DNA from: Symbiodinium natans
Lineage: Eukaryota; Sar; Dinophyceae; Suessiales; Symbiodiniaceae
Direction of reading: 5' to 3'
DNA length: 64,000 nt
Assembly (NCBI GenBank): GCA_905221605.1
Contig: CAJNDS010001002.1
Coordinates: forward strand, 644,337-708,336
In this document: one piece after another, positions 44,082-55,127 of the stretch
How the letters are laid out: every line of letters begins with the position of its first letter
Numbering within the stretch: the first letter of the stretch is position 1
Position numbers and translations under genes: made by a program
The notes under the pieces: generated by a model
What the model was told of the DNA's origin: nothing
The model's database searches: none
The model's input: the letters and a program-made list of their open reading frames with translations, nothing else

Positions 44082-44676
44082 GCCTGGAGGGTTTAGGGTT
44101 TAGGGTTTAGGGTTTATAGGGTTTAGGGTTTAGGGGATCAGGCGAGGCTTGGGCGCTGGCAGGCATCAAGTCCGGTTTCAAAAGGGTTTAGGGTGTAGGG
44201 TGTAGGGTGTAGGGTGTCTAGGTTGTAGGGTTTGGTGTCTAGGGTTTTGGGTTTGGGGTTTGGGGTTTTCACGGTGGGGTTGGGGGTTGCGGGGGGGTTT
44301 CGAGGGCATACTGGCATACGGTCTTAAGGCTTCGGGGCTGAGGGCTTGTGAAGTTAGTGAAGTTCGAACTTCAGCGCTGAACCTTGAAGCCCGATAGCAA
44401 GCCCGAGGTAGGTTCTGTATGCATGGGCTTAGGGTTTAGGGTTTAGGGTTTAGGGTTTAGGGTTCAGGGTTTAGGTTAGAGTACATCTTCTGGCAGCCAC
44501 ACTCAGCCAACGTAGTTGCCCCCAAAGCCCCTGAACCCTGCCAAGATCTTCGCGCGCGAATCCCACCCGAAGCCCTAAACCCCAAAACCCTGAGCCCTAA
44601 ACACAAACCCCAAGCCCCAAGCCCTGAACCCCAAACCCTAAACCCTAAACCCTGTGAACCAATGTCGACCGCCCAG

Positions 44677-44734
44677 GACGCCCCTGTAAAGATCACTGCG
44701 AGCCGTGCCTGGGCAGAGAATCAGCTGCAGAAGG
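44677..44734 (+). CDS. APVK exon, copy 1
   Basis: Reads DAPVKITASRAWAENQLQK plus one base, donor G|GTGCGG. Phase 0 in, phase 1 out. Leads directly into the 41-residue repeat exons. Paralogue at 60359-60398. Confidence 0.7.
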
Positions 44735-44939
44735 GTGCGGTTTAGGGCTTAGGGTTTAGGGTTTAGGGTTTAAAGGTTTAGGGTCTAGGGTTGAGGGAGC
44801 ATTAAAGAATAGTTTTTTATCAAGGTTCTAAGGGAGGTTTATGATTTGGTTTTGGGATTAGAGGGTTAAGGGTTGATAGGCAAAAGAGGATCCGGGACTT
44901 CAGAGGGTTTAGGGATTGTGGGGTTTAGGTTGTAGTGGT

Positions 44940-45037
44940 TTGGGGGCAGTTTCGGTTTTAGGGTTTAGGGTTTAGGGTTTAGGGTTTAGGGTTTAGGGTT
45001 TAGGGTTTAGGGTTTAGGGTTTAGGGTTTAGGGTCGT
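44940..45037. repeat. TTTAGGG block
   Basis: About 13 units between the APVK exon and exon B1. Confidence 0.95.
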
Positions 45038-45216
45038 AGGGGTTTAGGGTTGATGGCAAGGTTGAAGGGTTTTGCTTTTGGGTGAGAGAGGAGTCATTGT
45101 TTCGTTTGGATGCTGTGGAGGCAGTCCTAAACCCTAAACCCTAAACCCCAAACCCCAAACCCCAAACCCCAAACCCCAAACCCCAAAGCCCAAACCCCCA
45201 AACCCAACACCTGCAG

Positions 45217-45272
45217 GACGCTGCAAATCGTCGCCGCCCGCAGCATGCACGTCCGTCGCGTTCTGGCCAGAG
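45217..45272 (+). CDS. 41-residue repeat, exon B1
   Basis: 56 nt, phase 1 to 0: RCKSSPPAACTSVAFWPE, donor GAG|GTCC. First half of a 41-residue repeat whose second half is exon A (VGSPMNGPATAVAVHYRDS then CDK). Product family not recognised. Confidence 0.82.
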
Positions 45273-45597
45273 GTCCGGCTAAAGCCTAAACCTCTGTTTG
45301 GGGTTTAGGGTTTAGGGATTAGGGATTAGGGATTAGAAAATTTTTTTCAGTGGACCTTCTCTGAAAAGATGCGGGTGCTTGTGTGGAAGGTTCCGATACT
45401 GAGGGTGGTGATATTTCGAGTGCATACTATATGGGTACTTATTTTTGAGGGAGATACCCGAACGTTGATGAGATGGACCTTGCCTCGCCTCAAATGCTCA
45501 AAGCCGCCATGGCAAGAATATCGCTGAAGATAGAAGCTGTGTGCCTAAGCTATGTCTTCTAATCCTCGCTCAGACATATCTCAACTCTAGACCCAAT

Positions 45598-45664
45598 ATG
45601 ATAAGACTTGCAAGCTTTAGGGCTTATGGTATTACCCTGAAACCTAAAGCTTACAAGTCTTGAA
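45598..45664. repeat. inverted repeat
   Basis: AAGACTTGCAAGCTTTAGG / CCTAAAGCTTACAAGTCTT arms around a 22-bp loop. Confidence 0.8.
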
Positions 45665-45818
45665 GGTTTCAATCCCGAGGGCCCCAAACCCTGATTCTAA
45701 ACCCCCAAGCCCTGAACCCTAGACCCGAAACCCTAAACCCCAAACCCTAAACCCTAAACCCCAAACCCCTAAACCCTAAACCCTAAACCCCAAACCCTAA
45801 ACCCTAAACCCTGACCAG

Positions 45819-45885
45819 GTCGGAAGCCCCATGAATGGCCAGGCAACGGCTGTGGCCGTCCATTACCGAGACAGCTGTGACAAAG
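45819..45885 (+). CDS. 41-residue repeat, exon A1
   Basis: 67 nt, phase 0 to 1: VGSPMNGQATAVAVHYRDSC then DK(G). Acceptor GACCAG|GTCGG, donor AAAG|GCC. Confidence 0.85.
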
Positions 45886-46210
45886 GCCAGCGCTGCCTTT
45901 CAGGGATCTGTACTTCGGGTTTGGGGGTGGGTTTAGGGTTTAGGGTTTAGGGTCTAGGGTCTAGGGTCTAGGGTCTAGGGTTTAGGGTTTAGGGTTTAGG
46001 GTTTAGGGTTTAGGGTTTCGGGTTTAGGATCCTAAGTTCAGGGTTCGGGTTTAGGATTCACGGTTTGCCAGGGCTTAGGCCGAAGGAGGGCCTTTCTGGG
46101 TTAAACCAAGTTAAACCCTAAACCCCAAACCCCAAACCCTCAACCCTAAACCCTCAACCCTAAACCCTAAACCCTAAACCCTAAACCTCCCATCTCCGGG
46201 GTTCCTGAAG

Positions 46211-46258
46211 TTTCGAGGCATGTCGGAGTTGACTGGATGTTGCGTGTGCGGTGCCGAG
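46211..46258 (+). CDS. inserted exon C1 between A1 and B2
   Basis: 48 nt, phase 1 to 1, so it can be included or skipped without changing frame: SRHVGVDWMLRVRCR. Acceptor CTGAAG, donor GAG|GTGATG. Related sequence near 49000-49060 is degenerate. Confidence 0.5.
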
Positions 46259-46348
46259 GTGATGAGGAACCCACAAAGTGCGACCTCGCCATGCCATCTA
46301 GGGTTTAGGGTTTTGGGTTTAGGGTTTAGGGTTGAGGCTTTAGGGTAA

Positions 46349-46457
46349 CCCAAAGAGCCCAATATTGCTCAATTCAGGAATATTCCTTAAATCATATAGG
46401 AACCCTTAATATGATTTAAGGTATATTCCTTAATAAAGCTATATTGGGCTCTTTGGT
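46349..46457. mobile_element. hairpin element, family 8
   Basis: AAAGAGCCCAATATTGCTCA / AAGCTATATTGGGCTCTTT arms; same inner pair as the copy at 10724. Confidence 0.9.
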
Positions 46458-46851
46458 TGAGGAAGGCGATGTGCAGGTAGTAGGTGTTACAAGGACATAA
46501 ATGTAAGTGCCTAAATTAGAATAGGGTTTCGCGGGTTGTTATAGTATAAGTATGTAGGGACCATAAGCGAATCCATTAGTAAATCCCCTATACTACGCTA
46601 CTTGGATGCAAACGAAGTTTTGGGTTTAGGGTTTGGGGTTTAGGGTTTAGGGTTTAGGATTTAGGGTTCAGGGTTTAGGGTTTAGGGCACTTTCCACGGG
46701 TTGCTTTGCAGCTGCTCCTGGCCAACCCAAGCTTAACTGGTTTCTGGTTTCGGATGTAGGGTTTAGGGTTTAGGGTTTAGGGTTTAGGGTTTAGGGTTTG
46801 GGGCTTACAAGGCTAAGGCTGTAATTGGCAATGAGCCCTCAACGCCTTCAG

Positions 46852-46907
46852 GATGCCGCAAAGCGCCGCAACCCTCTGCATGCACGCCTGTCGCGTTCTT
46901 TCCAGAG
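46852..46907 (+). CDS. 41-residue repeat, exon B2
   Basis: CRKAPQPSACTPVAFFPE; donor GAG|GTCC. Confidence 0.85.
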
Positions 46908-47059
46908 GTCCGGCACGTGAAGTGCTGGGGGCTATGTGGGACACAGCTTGCCATTAGGCGTTCGTACGTGGCCAGGCAGAGCTTAGGTAAACTTAAATCC
47001 GACCATCGGCGAATTCGCTTTAGGCTTCGGTCATGCCAAGGATGCTCTTTGTTCATTTT

Positions 47060-47177
47060 AAGTCAGGCTGTCAACCCCGAAGCAGCTTCGCATATTGTGT
47101 TGGGCATGGCTTCCCCTGACGCCAATGATGATCATAATTTGTGCACAGCCTTTGTAGAAGGAGTTGGCTCGCCTTAG
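47060..47177 (+). CDS. exon-like island between B2 and A2
   Basis: Reads AVNPEAASHIVLGMASPDAN then DDHNLCTAFVEGVGSP and TAG. Its phases do not fit between B2 and A2, so it may be intronic or an alternative end. Confidence 0.35.
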
Positions 47178-47605
47178 AAAGAAGTACCGGAACGTAAGCT
47201 GTGATTTACAGGCTCCAAGCTCTCTCTATCATCCTTGTTTAAACGGCGCAGGGCTAGTGGAGAGAGTTGATTTGGGCAGTTCCTTCTTCAAATTGGTTAG
47301 TAGGGAATGAGGTACTCTACATCATCCCTTAAAGGGTATACCAATTCCCTCATTCCCTACTAACCAACACAAAGAATCTCCCAAAGGCTCCTCTACCCCT
47401 AAGGTCCCAACTCCTGAACTCTAGAATCCTGGAGCTTCAAGTCCGTAGCCTTGCAAACCTAGAGCCTGTAAATCCTAAAGCTCGAAGGGTTTGGCTTCAG
47501 GGTTTACACAGGGTGTAGGGTTTAGGGCTTAGGGTTTCGGGTTTAGGGTTTAGGATTTACGGTTTAGGGTTTAGGGCACACACACACACAGACAGCCCTG
47601 AGCAG

Positions 47606-47672
47606 GTCGGAAGCCCCATGAATGGCCCGGCAACGGTTCTGGCCGTGCACTACCGAGACGGCAGTGACAAAG
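47606..47672 (+). CDS. 41-residue repeat, exon A2
   Basis: VGSPMNGPATVLAVHYRDGS then DK(G); donor AAAG|GCC. Confidence 0.85.
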
Positions 47673-47814
47673 GCCATGGCCAGTACCCCTATGAAGTAGG
47701 GTGGTTTACTATGTCACGAAAGCTCGCGTAGCGAAGCTGGAGTTTTATCTGCTTTAGCAGCAGGGGGCCGACCACGGCCGGAAAACAGCGTATTATTGAT
47801 ACTATCTTATTAGG

Positions 47815-47985
47815 GGGGGGGGGGGGGGGGGGGGGTAAATTGATATATCACACGAATTCCTTGGTTTTGGAAGGGGGGAGGGGGGGGGTGGGGGTAAATT
47901 GATACATCACACGAATTCCCTGGTTTTGGAGGGGGGGGGGTGGGGGGGGGGGGGTAAATTGATATATCAATACCTTAAGGGGAGG
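47815..47985. repeat. 62-bp tandem repeat with poly-G
   Basis: Three units of poly-G plus TAAATTGATATATCACACGA and ATTCCTTGGTTTTGG; the last is truncated. Confidence 0.85.
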
Positions 47986-48109
47986 CGTTTTTACGTCAAG
48001 ACCTGACTCCGTCGCGTGTTGACCGCAGCGCGTGAGTCAGGGTCCCAGCACAACATGCGTCGCCGCCCACTAGTGATGTGTTGATTGCAACAAGCTAGTT
48101 GATTGCAAG

Positions 48110-48268
48110 AAGCTAGCATCTACCCAACACTGCGACGGCTGAAAAGAAGACGCTGGCCCCTCAAGCATGCCTCCAACTGGGCCCTGCCCGCACTTTCTCT
48201 TGCAACTTTGCTCTTGCTTCCGGCCCCCGAGCTTTCGTCCTCCCTGCCTCCGGCCCTCAAGTTTTTTG
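48110..48268 (+). CDS. exon-like island with GTGAGAG donor
   Basis: One frame reads TAEKKTLAPQACLQLGPART then FSCNFALASGPRAF up to TTTTTTG|GTGAGAG. A second + frame is also open (LPALSLATLLLLPAPELSSS). Frame uncertain. Confidence 0.35.
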
Positions 48269-49383
48269 GTGAGAGTGTATATATATATATATATGTATTA
48301 TATGAATATGTATGTATGTGTATATATATATATGTGGTTCCTCATGGTTTGAATTCTGTATGGGGCCCATGATCAGACTTTTTGAAGTAGGAATTTTCAT
48401 TACGGAATGAGGTACCTTTCATCTCTCCATATGTCATTTCAAGGGATGGTCTGGGGTTCCACATTCACTAAATCCCTAGGAGCACCAAGTGATTGCCTAA
48501 AAACCTAAACCCTAACTCCCTAGGAGCACCAAATGATTGCAAGCCATACCCCCAATCTTCCCGACTCTGGCAGCGTCGGCCGGACCTTCTTCGTGGCCAG
48601 AAAGTAACATAGGGGTCCCAATAAGTACTAATTACATTCCCTTATTGTCCCTTTGTAAGTATACGACCCTCAACCCTAACCCCAAACCCTCAGCCCTAAG
48701 CCCTCAGCCCTAAGCCCTAGGCCCTAAGCCCCAAACCTTAAGCCCTAAGCCCTATTCTAATTATTCAGGCCCTTATATTAAGCCCCAAACCCGGCGACGC
48801 GTCCTTGACCTGAATGCTCACGACCTCGTCATGTTACTCCCTCTTCATTCCCAAAATAGTATCCCCATTATACCCGTTCATAATGATCCCCCCCAGAAAG
48901 GGACATCCTAACTTTTGGAAGCCCCCACATGCAAGCGGTTACAAGACTCCTCAAGCTTAGTCGGACGAAGGTGTGGCATATAGTTCTTGAAGCTTCGATC
49001 CCCTTTCCGCCAGCACTAATGTTCGGCAGGAGTTTAGTTGGTGTTATGTGCTGTGTGTCGAGGTGCTGAGGAATCAACTTGCAACAGGTCACTTCCCAGC
49101 AATGCTGAAGTAGTAGTTTGAAGACGAGGGAGTACAGGTGGTAGATTTCGCACAAAGCTCGGTGCCGCCTGAACTCTTTGTGGTGCGTTACTGTAACTTT
49201 AGATCCTTAGCTTTTTTGGGTTTATTGGGTTTCTTAATCAGGCAGCTAAAAGTGTTTTTTTACTAAGTGCAGCCAAGAACTAGCAAAGAACCCTAAGCCC
49301 TAAACCCTAAACCCTAAACCCCAAACCCCAAACCCCAAACCCCAAACCCTAAACGCTTGAAGATGATCCCTCAACACATCCAG

Positions 49384-49439
49384 GATGCCGCAAGGCCACG
49401 CAGCCCGCGGCATGCACGCCGGTCGCATTCTTTCCGGAG
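49384..49439 (+). CDS. 41-residue repeat, exon B3
   Basis: CRKATQPAACTPVAFFPE; donor GAG|GTTC. Confidence 0.85.
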
Positions 49440-49544
49440 GTTCGGCCTGCGGAGTGCTGGTCCATGTAGGCGGCAGGTAGGCCCTTGGGATATTAAATAT
49501 AATATAATATGATATAATATAGTATAATATAATATAATATAATA

Positions 49545-49575
<31 letters not shown>

Positions 49576-49581
49576 TATTCC

Positions 49582-49640
49582 CTTATTGGGCTTCAGAGGA
49601 TCATATGTAGGAACATGTTTCAGAGGGTTTTAGGGGCCAT
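49582..49640. mobile_element. dispersed element, family 11 (GATCATATGTAGGAACAT)
   Basis: TTCAGAGGATCATATGTAGG..TTTCAGAGGG. Also at 33093-33136 and, as two copies separated by heptamers, at 11663-11800 in the cyclin-like gene's first intron. Confidence 0.7.
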
Positions 49641-49857
49641 GACGATGAGAAAACTAACAGAAGCAAGCTGCTCATTGGGGTTTCAGCTATCGACTCGGGA
49701 TTGCTATCTCTTGGTTTGCAAGCAGGCTTTCTGTAAACCAGGGTCCGACATTTGTGCGCCTGCTGTATGTTTCCTAGCATGCCAAGACAAAACCCTAAAC
49801 CCTAAACCCTAAATCCTAAACCCGCAGCCTGTGACGGAAACTTCCTAGCCCCAGAAC

Positions 49858-49972
49858 CTTGGTAACCCAGTGGTGCCCTTTCCCATTTTTTGGGGTTCAA
49901 GGTTCCCTTATAAAGTAACCAACCCAAAAAAGAGCGCCCTTAGTGTAATATGGTTACTGGGCTACTAAGTAT
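49858..49972. mobile_element. hairpin element, family 2
   Basis: CTTGGTAACCCAGTGGTGCC / ATGGTTACTGGGCTACTAAG arms. Confidence 0.8.
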
Positions 49973-50166
49973 CCATGCTCAAGGCGCAGGGCTATTCTGG
50001 CTGGTACTAGGGCCTCATAGGGCGTGGCTCCTTCTTTCACACCAAGCCACATATTTGCTTGAGAAACCCCCCAACAACAAACACAACCATTCTTTTCTAA
50101 GGGTAACTTAGGGATTACTTTTCTTTTTTTGGGGAGGGGGGAGGGGGTTCTTTAAGGCACCCGCAG

Positions 50167-50233
50167 GTCGGTAGCCCCATGAATGGCCCGGCAGCGGCTG
50201 TGGCCGTCCACTATGGAGACGGCTGCGACAAAG
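50167..50233 (+). CDS. 41-residue repeat, exon A3
   Basis: VGSPMNGPAAAVAVHYGDGC then DK(G); donor AAAG|GCG. Confidence 0.85.
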
Positions 50234-50608
50234 GCGCCGCAGTTGTGGGCTGTTGTCGTACCCTAAATAAAATAAAACCCTTTTGAAAACCCCCAAAAAC
50301 CCAAGAAAAGCCCAATACAACCTGTAAAAAAAACCCTTTGAGAAGCCAATCTACAGCCGATAAGAACCTTGTCACAGTGCGGCCAGCCACAGCTCGAAAG
50401 CCTAGTCGGTTTTTGCATTCTCGGTACTTGTGAAATCTCTGTATATGTATGTACATACCCTTTGTGGGTTAAGGGTTGAGGGTATACCCTTTAAGGGATT
50501 GTAGAGGGTACCTACTTGCCTCAGACCCTACGAAGAATCAAGAAGTCGTTAGTTGGACTGGACGGGATTCATGTTAATGTAGTTCCTACCAAACTGTTGG
50601 TAAACCAG

Positions 50609-50723
50609 GACCCGGAGTAGGCCCTTATCTCCTTTTCTTCTTGGGGTTCCCTTCTAATTCTACTCCCCTCTTAAAACCAAGAAGGGTACCCTTCTTATTC
50701 CTAGGCAACTCCTGGGTCTGGCG
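50609..50723. mobile_element. element family 3 (GACCCGGAGTAGGCCC)
   Basis: GACCCGGAGTAGGCCCTTAT at the left, CCTAGGCAACTCCTGGGTCT at the right. Other copies at about 24063-24198, 51988-52165, 53787-53897, 58601-58702 and 62338-62470. Confidence 0.75.
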
Positions 50724-50759
50724 CGTAGAGTCCCAGGGATGAGCGCCCAACGCGTCCAG

Positions 50760-50815
50760 GATGCTGTAAGGCGCCGCAGCCCACTGCGCACGCGCCCGTC
50801 GCGTTCTTTCCGGAG
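50760..50815 (+). CDS. 41-residue repeat, exon B4
   Basis: CCKAPQPTAHAPVAFFPE; GC donor (GAG|GCTC). Confidence 0.82.
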
Positions 50816-50871
50816 GCTCGATACTCGAGGGGTCGGGTTTTTTTGAAACTCATAGTCATGATACGAATAGT

Positions 50872-51115
50872 ATTCCCTTAGGGTCCCTTTTTAAATATAC
50901 TAATGGTATTCCCTTAAGGTCCCTTTTAATTATACTAATGGTATTCCCTTAGGTCGCCCTTTTTTCATTATACATTAGGTCTCCCTTTTTAAACATACTA
51001 ATGGTATTCCCTTAGGGTCCCTTTTTTAATTATGCTAATGGTATTCCCTTAGGGTCCCTTTTTCATCATACTAATGGTATTCCCTTAGGGTCCCTTTTTT
51101 TAATCATACTACAAA
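50872..51115. repeat. tandem repeat of ACTAATGGTATTCCCTTAGG
   Basis: Six units of about 38 bp (TACTAATGGTATTCCCTTAG then GGTCCCTTTTT). Related single copies near 34790-34830, 48620-48660 and 63640-63680. Confidence 0.85.
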
Positions 51116-51289
51116 TAAGTCCCAAAATCCCTATTCTAATTACTAAGCCCCCCAAAGTACGTGAAGCGTCAGAGCTAGGGCGCCAGCTTATCTTCATGAG
51201 GCCCTCTTGATGGGATGGCAGGGAACCCTAAACCCTAAACCCTAAATCCTTGCTGGAGGTTTCTGTCGAGGCTGATGAGGGCTAGGTTT

Positions 51290-51975
51290 AGGTTTGGGTT
51301 TAGGGGGTTTAGGGGGTTTAGGGGGTCTATGGGGGTTTAGGGGGTTTAGGGGGTTTAGTGGGTTTGGGGGGTTTAGGGGGTTTAATTGGGAGCTTGAGGC
51401 TGATGAGGAGGGGGTTTAGGGGGTTTGGGGGGTTTAGGGTTAGGGGGTTTAAGGGGTTTATGGGGTTTTAGGGTTTTAGGGGTTTTAATTGGGAAGCTTG
51501 AGGCTGATGGGATGGTGTTTTAAGGGGTTGTGGGGGTTTAGGGGTGTTTATGGTGTTTAGGGGTTTTAGGGGGTTTAGGGGTTAGGGGGTTTAGGGGGGT
51601 TTCTGGGGTTTTAGGGGGTTTAGGGGTTTAGGTGGTTTTAGGGGGTTTAGGGGGTGTTAGGGGGTTTAGGGGGTTTAGGGGTTTAGGGGTTTTAGGGTTT
51701 TTAGGGGGTTTAGGGGGTTTAGGGGGTTTTGAGGGGTTTAGGGGTTAGGGGGTTTAAGGGGTTTTAAGGGGGTTTAGGGTTTTTAGGGGTTTTAGGGGGT
51801 TTAGGGGTTTGGGGTTAGGGGGTTTAGGGGGTTTAGGGGGTTTAGAGGGGTTTAGGGGGTTTAGGTGGGTTTAGGGGTTTAGGGGGTTTAGGGGGTTTAG
51901 GGGGTTTAGGGGGTTTAGGGGGTTTAGGGGGTTTAGGGGGTTTAGGGGGTTTAGGGGGTTTAGGGGGTCTGGGGT
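51290..51975. repeat. TTTAGGGGG array, 680 bp
   Basis: More than 60 units of a G-extended telomere variant (TTTAGGGGG, some TTTTAGGGG). All in one orientation, with strong G-quadruplex potential on the + strand. Confidence 0.9.
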
Positions 51976-53171
51976 TTAGGGTTTCGAGGACCCAGAGTAG
52001 GCCCTTAATTTGCCTTCATGCAGGGTCTAGGGTTCAGGGTTTGGGGTAACGAGGACCCCAGAGTAGGCCTTCATTCACTTTTTCCAGGGTTTAGGTTCCC
52101 TTACAAGCCCTTTTCAACCCAAAGGGGCACCCTCTTTATTCCTAGTTTACTCTTGGGCCTAGTGGGTCTGCAAGGTTTAGGGTTTAGGGTTGTTTAGGAT
52201 GCAGGGCTTAGGGTTCAGGATGCTTCTCTACATACTCGCGCCTTCGGAGGTGCCTGTAAACAACATTGCTTAAGCTGCGTGTTTAGGCACGTGGAGAGCC
52301 TGTTTGTCTTTCGAATCCGCCCAAGGGTTTAGAGTTTTGAGGCTTTGTGCTCTAAACCCAAAGGCAAGACGTGCCTGCACTTTGGGACAACATCGCGCGA
52401 TGTCCCAAGATTTTGTGGCTAGCGTTTTGGGGCGGCACGGGCGGCCCCACTTTCTGCAGGGAAAGCAGAGCTTGGACGGCGAGAGGCTTCCAGTATTGGC
52501 GACGAATACACTCGCCTGCCGGGTTTTTGGTGCTCAGCAAAAGTAGGTTTTGTGGGTTCCGCGGAGGTCTTGTTCCGGTTAGCTAACGAGCCTTAGCCAG
52601 CTCTGGACACAATCCTCTTCAAAGCATGGACATATATAAATTCCATAGTTTCCTGAAGATTATATTTGTTTCTGTCTCCTTCATATAAACCCCGTGGGAA
52701 TCTTAAACCCTAAGCATCAACCCTAAACCCTAAGCCCCTCAAGTTATCTTTATGGTTCCACTTAAGAGAAGCCAGGGCCCTTGGGGCGCAGCAGAGGCCG
52801 AAACCCTAGCTTTCAAAGCTCTGAAGCAGATGTTTGTAGGGCCTTTTTTTATAGAACGGCTCACAGCAGGGGATGCCCCTTCTATAAACCTATGGGTTTA
52901 GGTTTAGGGTTTAGTGGATTAACCCGACCCTGCAAGCCTTGAAGGCCAGGAGCTACAAAGCGCCCTCAACCCCTGAAACCCCTAAACCCCCCAAACCCTA
53001 AAACCCGTAAAACCAACCCCATAACCCCTCAAAACCCCGAAAAAACCTTAACCCCTGAAAGCCCCTAACGCCCCCTAAACGCGCTGAAGCTCCCAGGGTT
53101 TAGGGTTTAGGGTTTAGGGTTTAGGGTTTAGGGTTTAGGGTTTAGGGTTTAGGGTTTAGGAGCCTGACCAG

Positions 53172-53238
53172 GTTGGCAGCCCCATGAATGGCCCGGCAAC
53201 GGCTCTGGCCATCCATTACCGTGACAGCTGTGACAAAG
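53172..53238 (+). CDS. 41-residue repeat, exon A4
   Basis: VGSPMNGPATALAIHYRDSC then DK(G); donor AAAG|GCT. Confidence 0.85.
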
Positions 53239-53285
53239 GCTGGGGCTCCGGGGCCCTCTCAGCGCCTTTGTCCCACAAAGTTCAG

Positions 53286-53418
53286 ACTCTTATCTACTAC
53301 TTGCTTAAACACCCCCCAAGTAAAAATTGCAATGTTACATGTTATTCTTTTATTTTTTTTTTGTTTTTTTGGGGGGCGGGGGGGGGGGGGGGGGTGGTCT
53401 TAAGCAAATAGTAGCTAT
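53286..53418. mobile_element. hairpin element, family 6
   Basis: CTACTACTTGCTTAAACACC / GGTCTTAAGCAAATAGTAGC arms with a poly-G run inside. Confidence 0.75.
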
Positions 53419-53642
53419 ACATTTTTTTCACAAGGCTTGTGAAGCTTGCTGAATTTGTATGGTGAAGAAGCTGTCACTTGCAAGAGACCACTTCCTGAGA
53501 GCGCCGCAGCATGATATTGCAGAAGACGATGTACAAGTAGTACCAGTAGCTGTCGAAAAGGACGGTGGCAGCTGGGAGGGATAAGACTTTCAAGAGTCTT
53601 CCCACCGATGTCCGCGGGATCTGATGGCCTCAACATGCGCAG

Positions 53643-53698
53643 GATGCCACACGGCCCCGGTACCCGCAGCATGCGCGCCCATCGCGTTCTGGCCAGAG
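53643..53698 (+). CDS. 41-residue repeat, exon B5
   Basis: CHTAPVPAACAPIAFWPE; donor GAG|GTTC. Confidence 0.83.
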
Positions 53699-53786
53699 GT
53701 TCGGCGGAGGGTTCGGTACAGGTTCTGGCAATGGAAGAAGCGTTTGCTGTCGGCTTCTAGCGGATTCAGGGCATTCATTGTCTGAG

Positions 53787-53897
53787 ACCCAGAGTAGGCC
53801 CTTATTTCCTTTTTCTAGGGCTTAGGTTCCCTTATAAGCCCCTTCAAGCCAAAAAGGGCGCCCTTCCATATTCCTAGGTTACTCTTGGGGTCTAGTG
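53787..53897. mobile_element. element family 3
   Basis: GACCCAGAGTAGGCCCTTAT / CCTAGGTTACTCTTGGGGTC ends. Confidence 0.75.
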
Positions 53898-54339
53898 TAA
53901 AAGGGGGTCTAGTAGCCCTAAACCCTAAACCCTAAACCCTAAACCCTAAACCCTAAACCATGACTCTTAGAGCCCCAGCAGAGAGGGTCCCAAGCCTCCG
54001 CACATCGCTCAAACCATCCTGACACTGGCCCCTCAAATCGTCTACCCTTAGGGTTTGGGGTTTAGGGTTTAGGGTTTAGGGTTTAGGGTTTAGGGTTTAG
54101 GGTTTAGGGTGCCTACCTAAAACCCCTTTTCCTACAGCTCTATAGCTACGGGTAGTTACTACTAAACTGTAGGTAAATAGAGTCCCAGCTATAGATAGAT
54201 TTTATAGGTTATGCCTACGAATTCAGGGTAGTGCCTACTAAACTGTAGGTCAATAGACTCCCAGGTATAGATGGAACCTGAAGCCGAAGTAGCTCATTCT
54301 TCAGGCCTGAAGCTCAAAACCCTTAAAAAAACACTTAGA

Positions 54340-54500
54340 GGGAGGTTCATGGGGTACTTCTAACCCCAAAGTAGAAGTTTACTTGTAACATACTTAGCGG
54401 ACTTGGGGGGCTTATGAGTACAGTTATGTTTGTGGTGTTAAGTACCCCTGAACCCTAAACCCTATAATAAGTACCCCTGAACCTCCAAGTACTAAAGCCT
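54340..54500. mobile_element. hairpin element, family 4
   Basis: GAGGTTCATGGGGTACTTCT / AAGTACCCCTGAACCTCC arms; a second internal right end near 54440. Confidence 0.75.
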
Positions 54501-54515
54501 TAACCCCCTCACCAG

Positions 54516-54579
54516 GTCGGAAGCCCCAAGAATGGCCCGGCAACGTCGTTGGCTGTTCATTACCGCCGCTGCGACAAAG
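54516..54579 (+). CDS. 41-residue repeat, exon A5
   Basis: VGSPKNGPATSLAVHYRRC then DK(G). 64 nt, one codon shorter, frame kept. Confidence 0.8.
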
Positions 54580-54809
54580 GCCAGGGTTTAGGGCTTAGAG
54601 TTTAAGGGTTTAGGATTTTTGGGTGCCCATACCCCGCTCTCGTTGGCGAGTTGTTTGCGTTGTGCTTGCGGCTTGCAGAAGCAAGATGTTTTCTCTGAGC
54701 CGTCCCAAAAAATCAACCCTAAACCCTAAACCCCAAGCCCTAAACCCTAAACCCTAAACCCTAAACCCTAAACCCTAAACCCTAAACCCTAAACCCTTTG
54801 CAAGCCCAG

Positions 54810-54865
54810 GATGCCACAAGGCGCCGGCGTCCGCACCATGCACGCCAGTCGCATTCTGGCCAGAG
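54810..54865 (+). CDS. 41-residue repeat, exon B6
   Basis: CHKAPASAPCTPVAFWPE; GA donor (GAG|GATC). Confidence 0.82.
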
Positions 54866-54880
54866 GATCGCCACGTAGTC

Positions 54881-54999
54881 AGGGTTTAGGGTTTAGGGTT
54901 TAGGGTTTAGGGTTTAGGGTTTAGGGTTTAGGGTTTAGGGTTTAGGGTTTAGGGTTTAGGGTTTAGGGTTTAGGGTTTAGGGTTTAGGGTTTAGGGGTG
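54881..54999. repeat. TTTAGGG block
   Basis: About 16 units between exons B6 and A6. Confidence 0.95.
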
Positions 55000-55127
55000 T
55001 TCAGTATTCAGGTGGTGAGCCCACGAGCCTTCCGCAGCCTAAACTCCAACCAGGCCCCTGAAACCCCCAAACCGCCAAACCCTAAACCCCAAACCCCAAA
55101 CCCTAAACCCTAAAGCCCCCTGACCAG

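Noticed and set aside
48868-49155. 95-codon - strand frame with hydrophobic start
   Set aside because: It overlaps the secondary repeat of the exon array; the hydrophobic frame is not conserved in the other copies, and the array is + strand.
53415-53672. - strand frame reading into exon B5
   Set aside because: It covers B5 in antisense. The + strand frame is the one with third-position variation and conserved phase.
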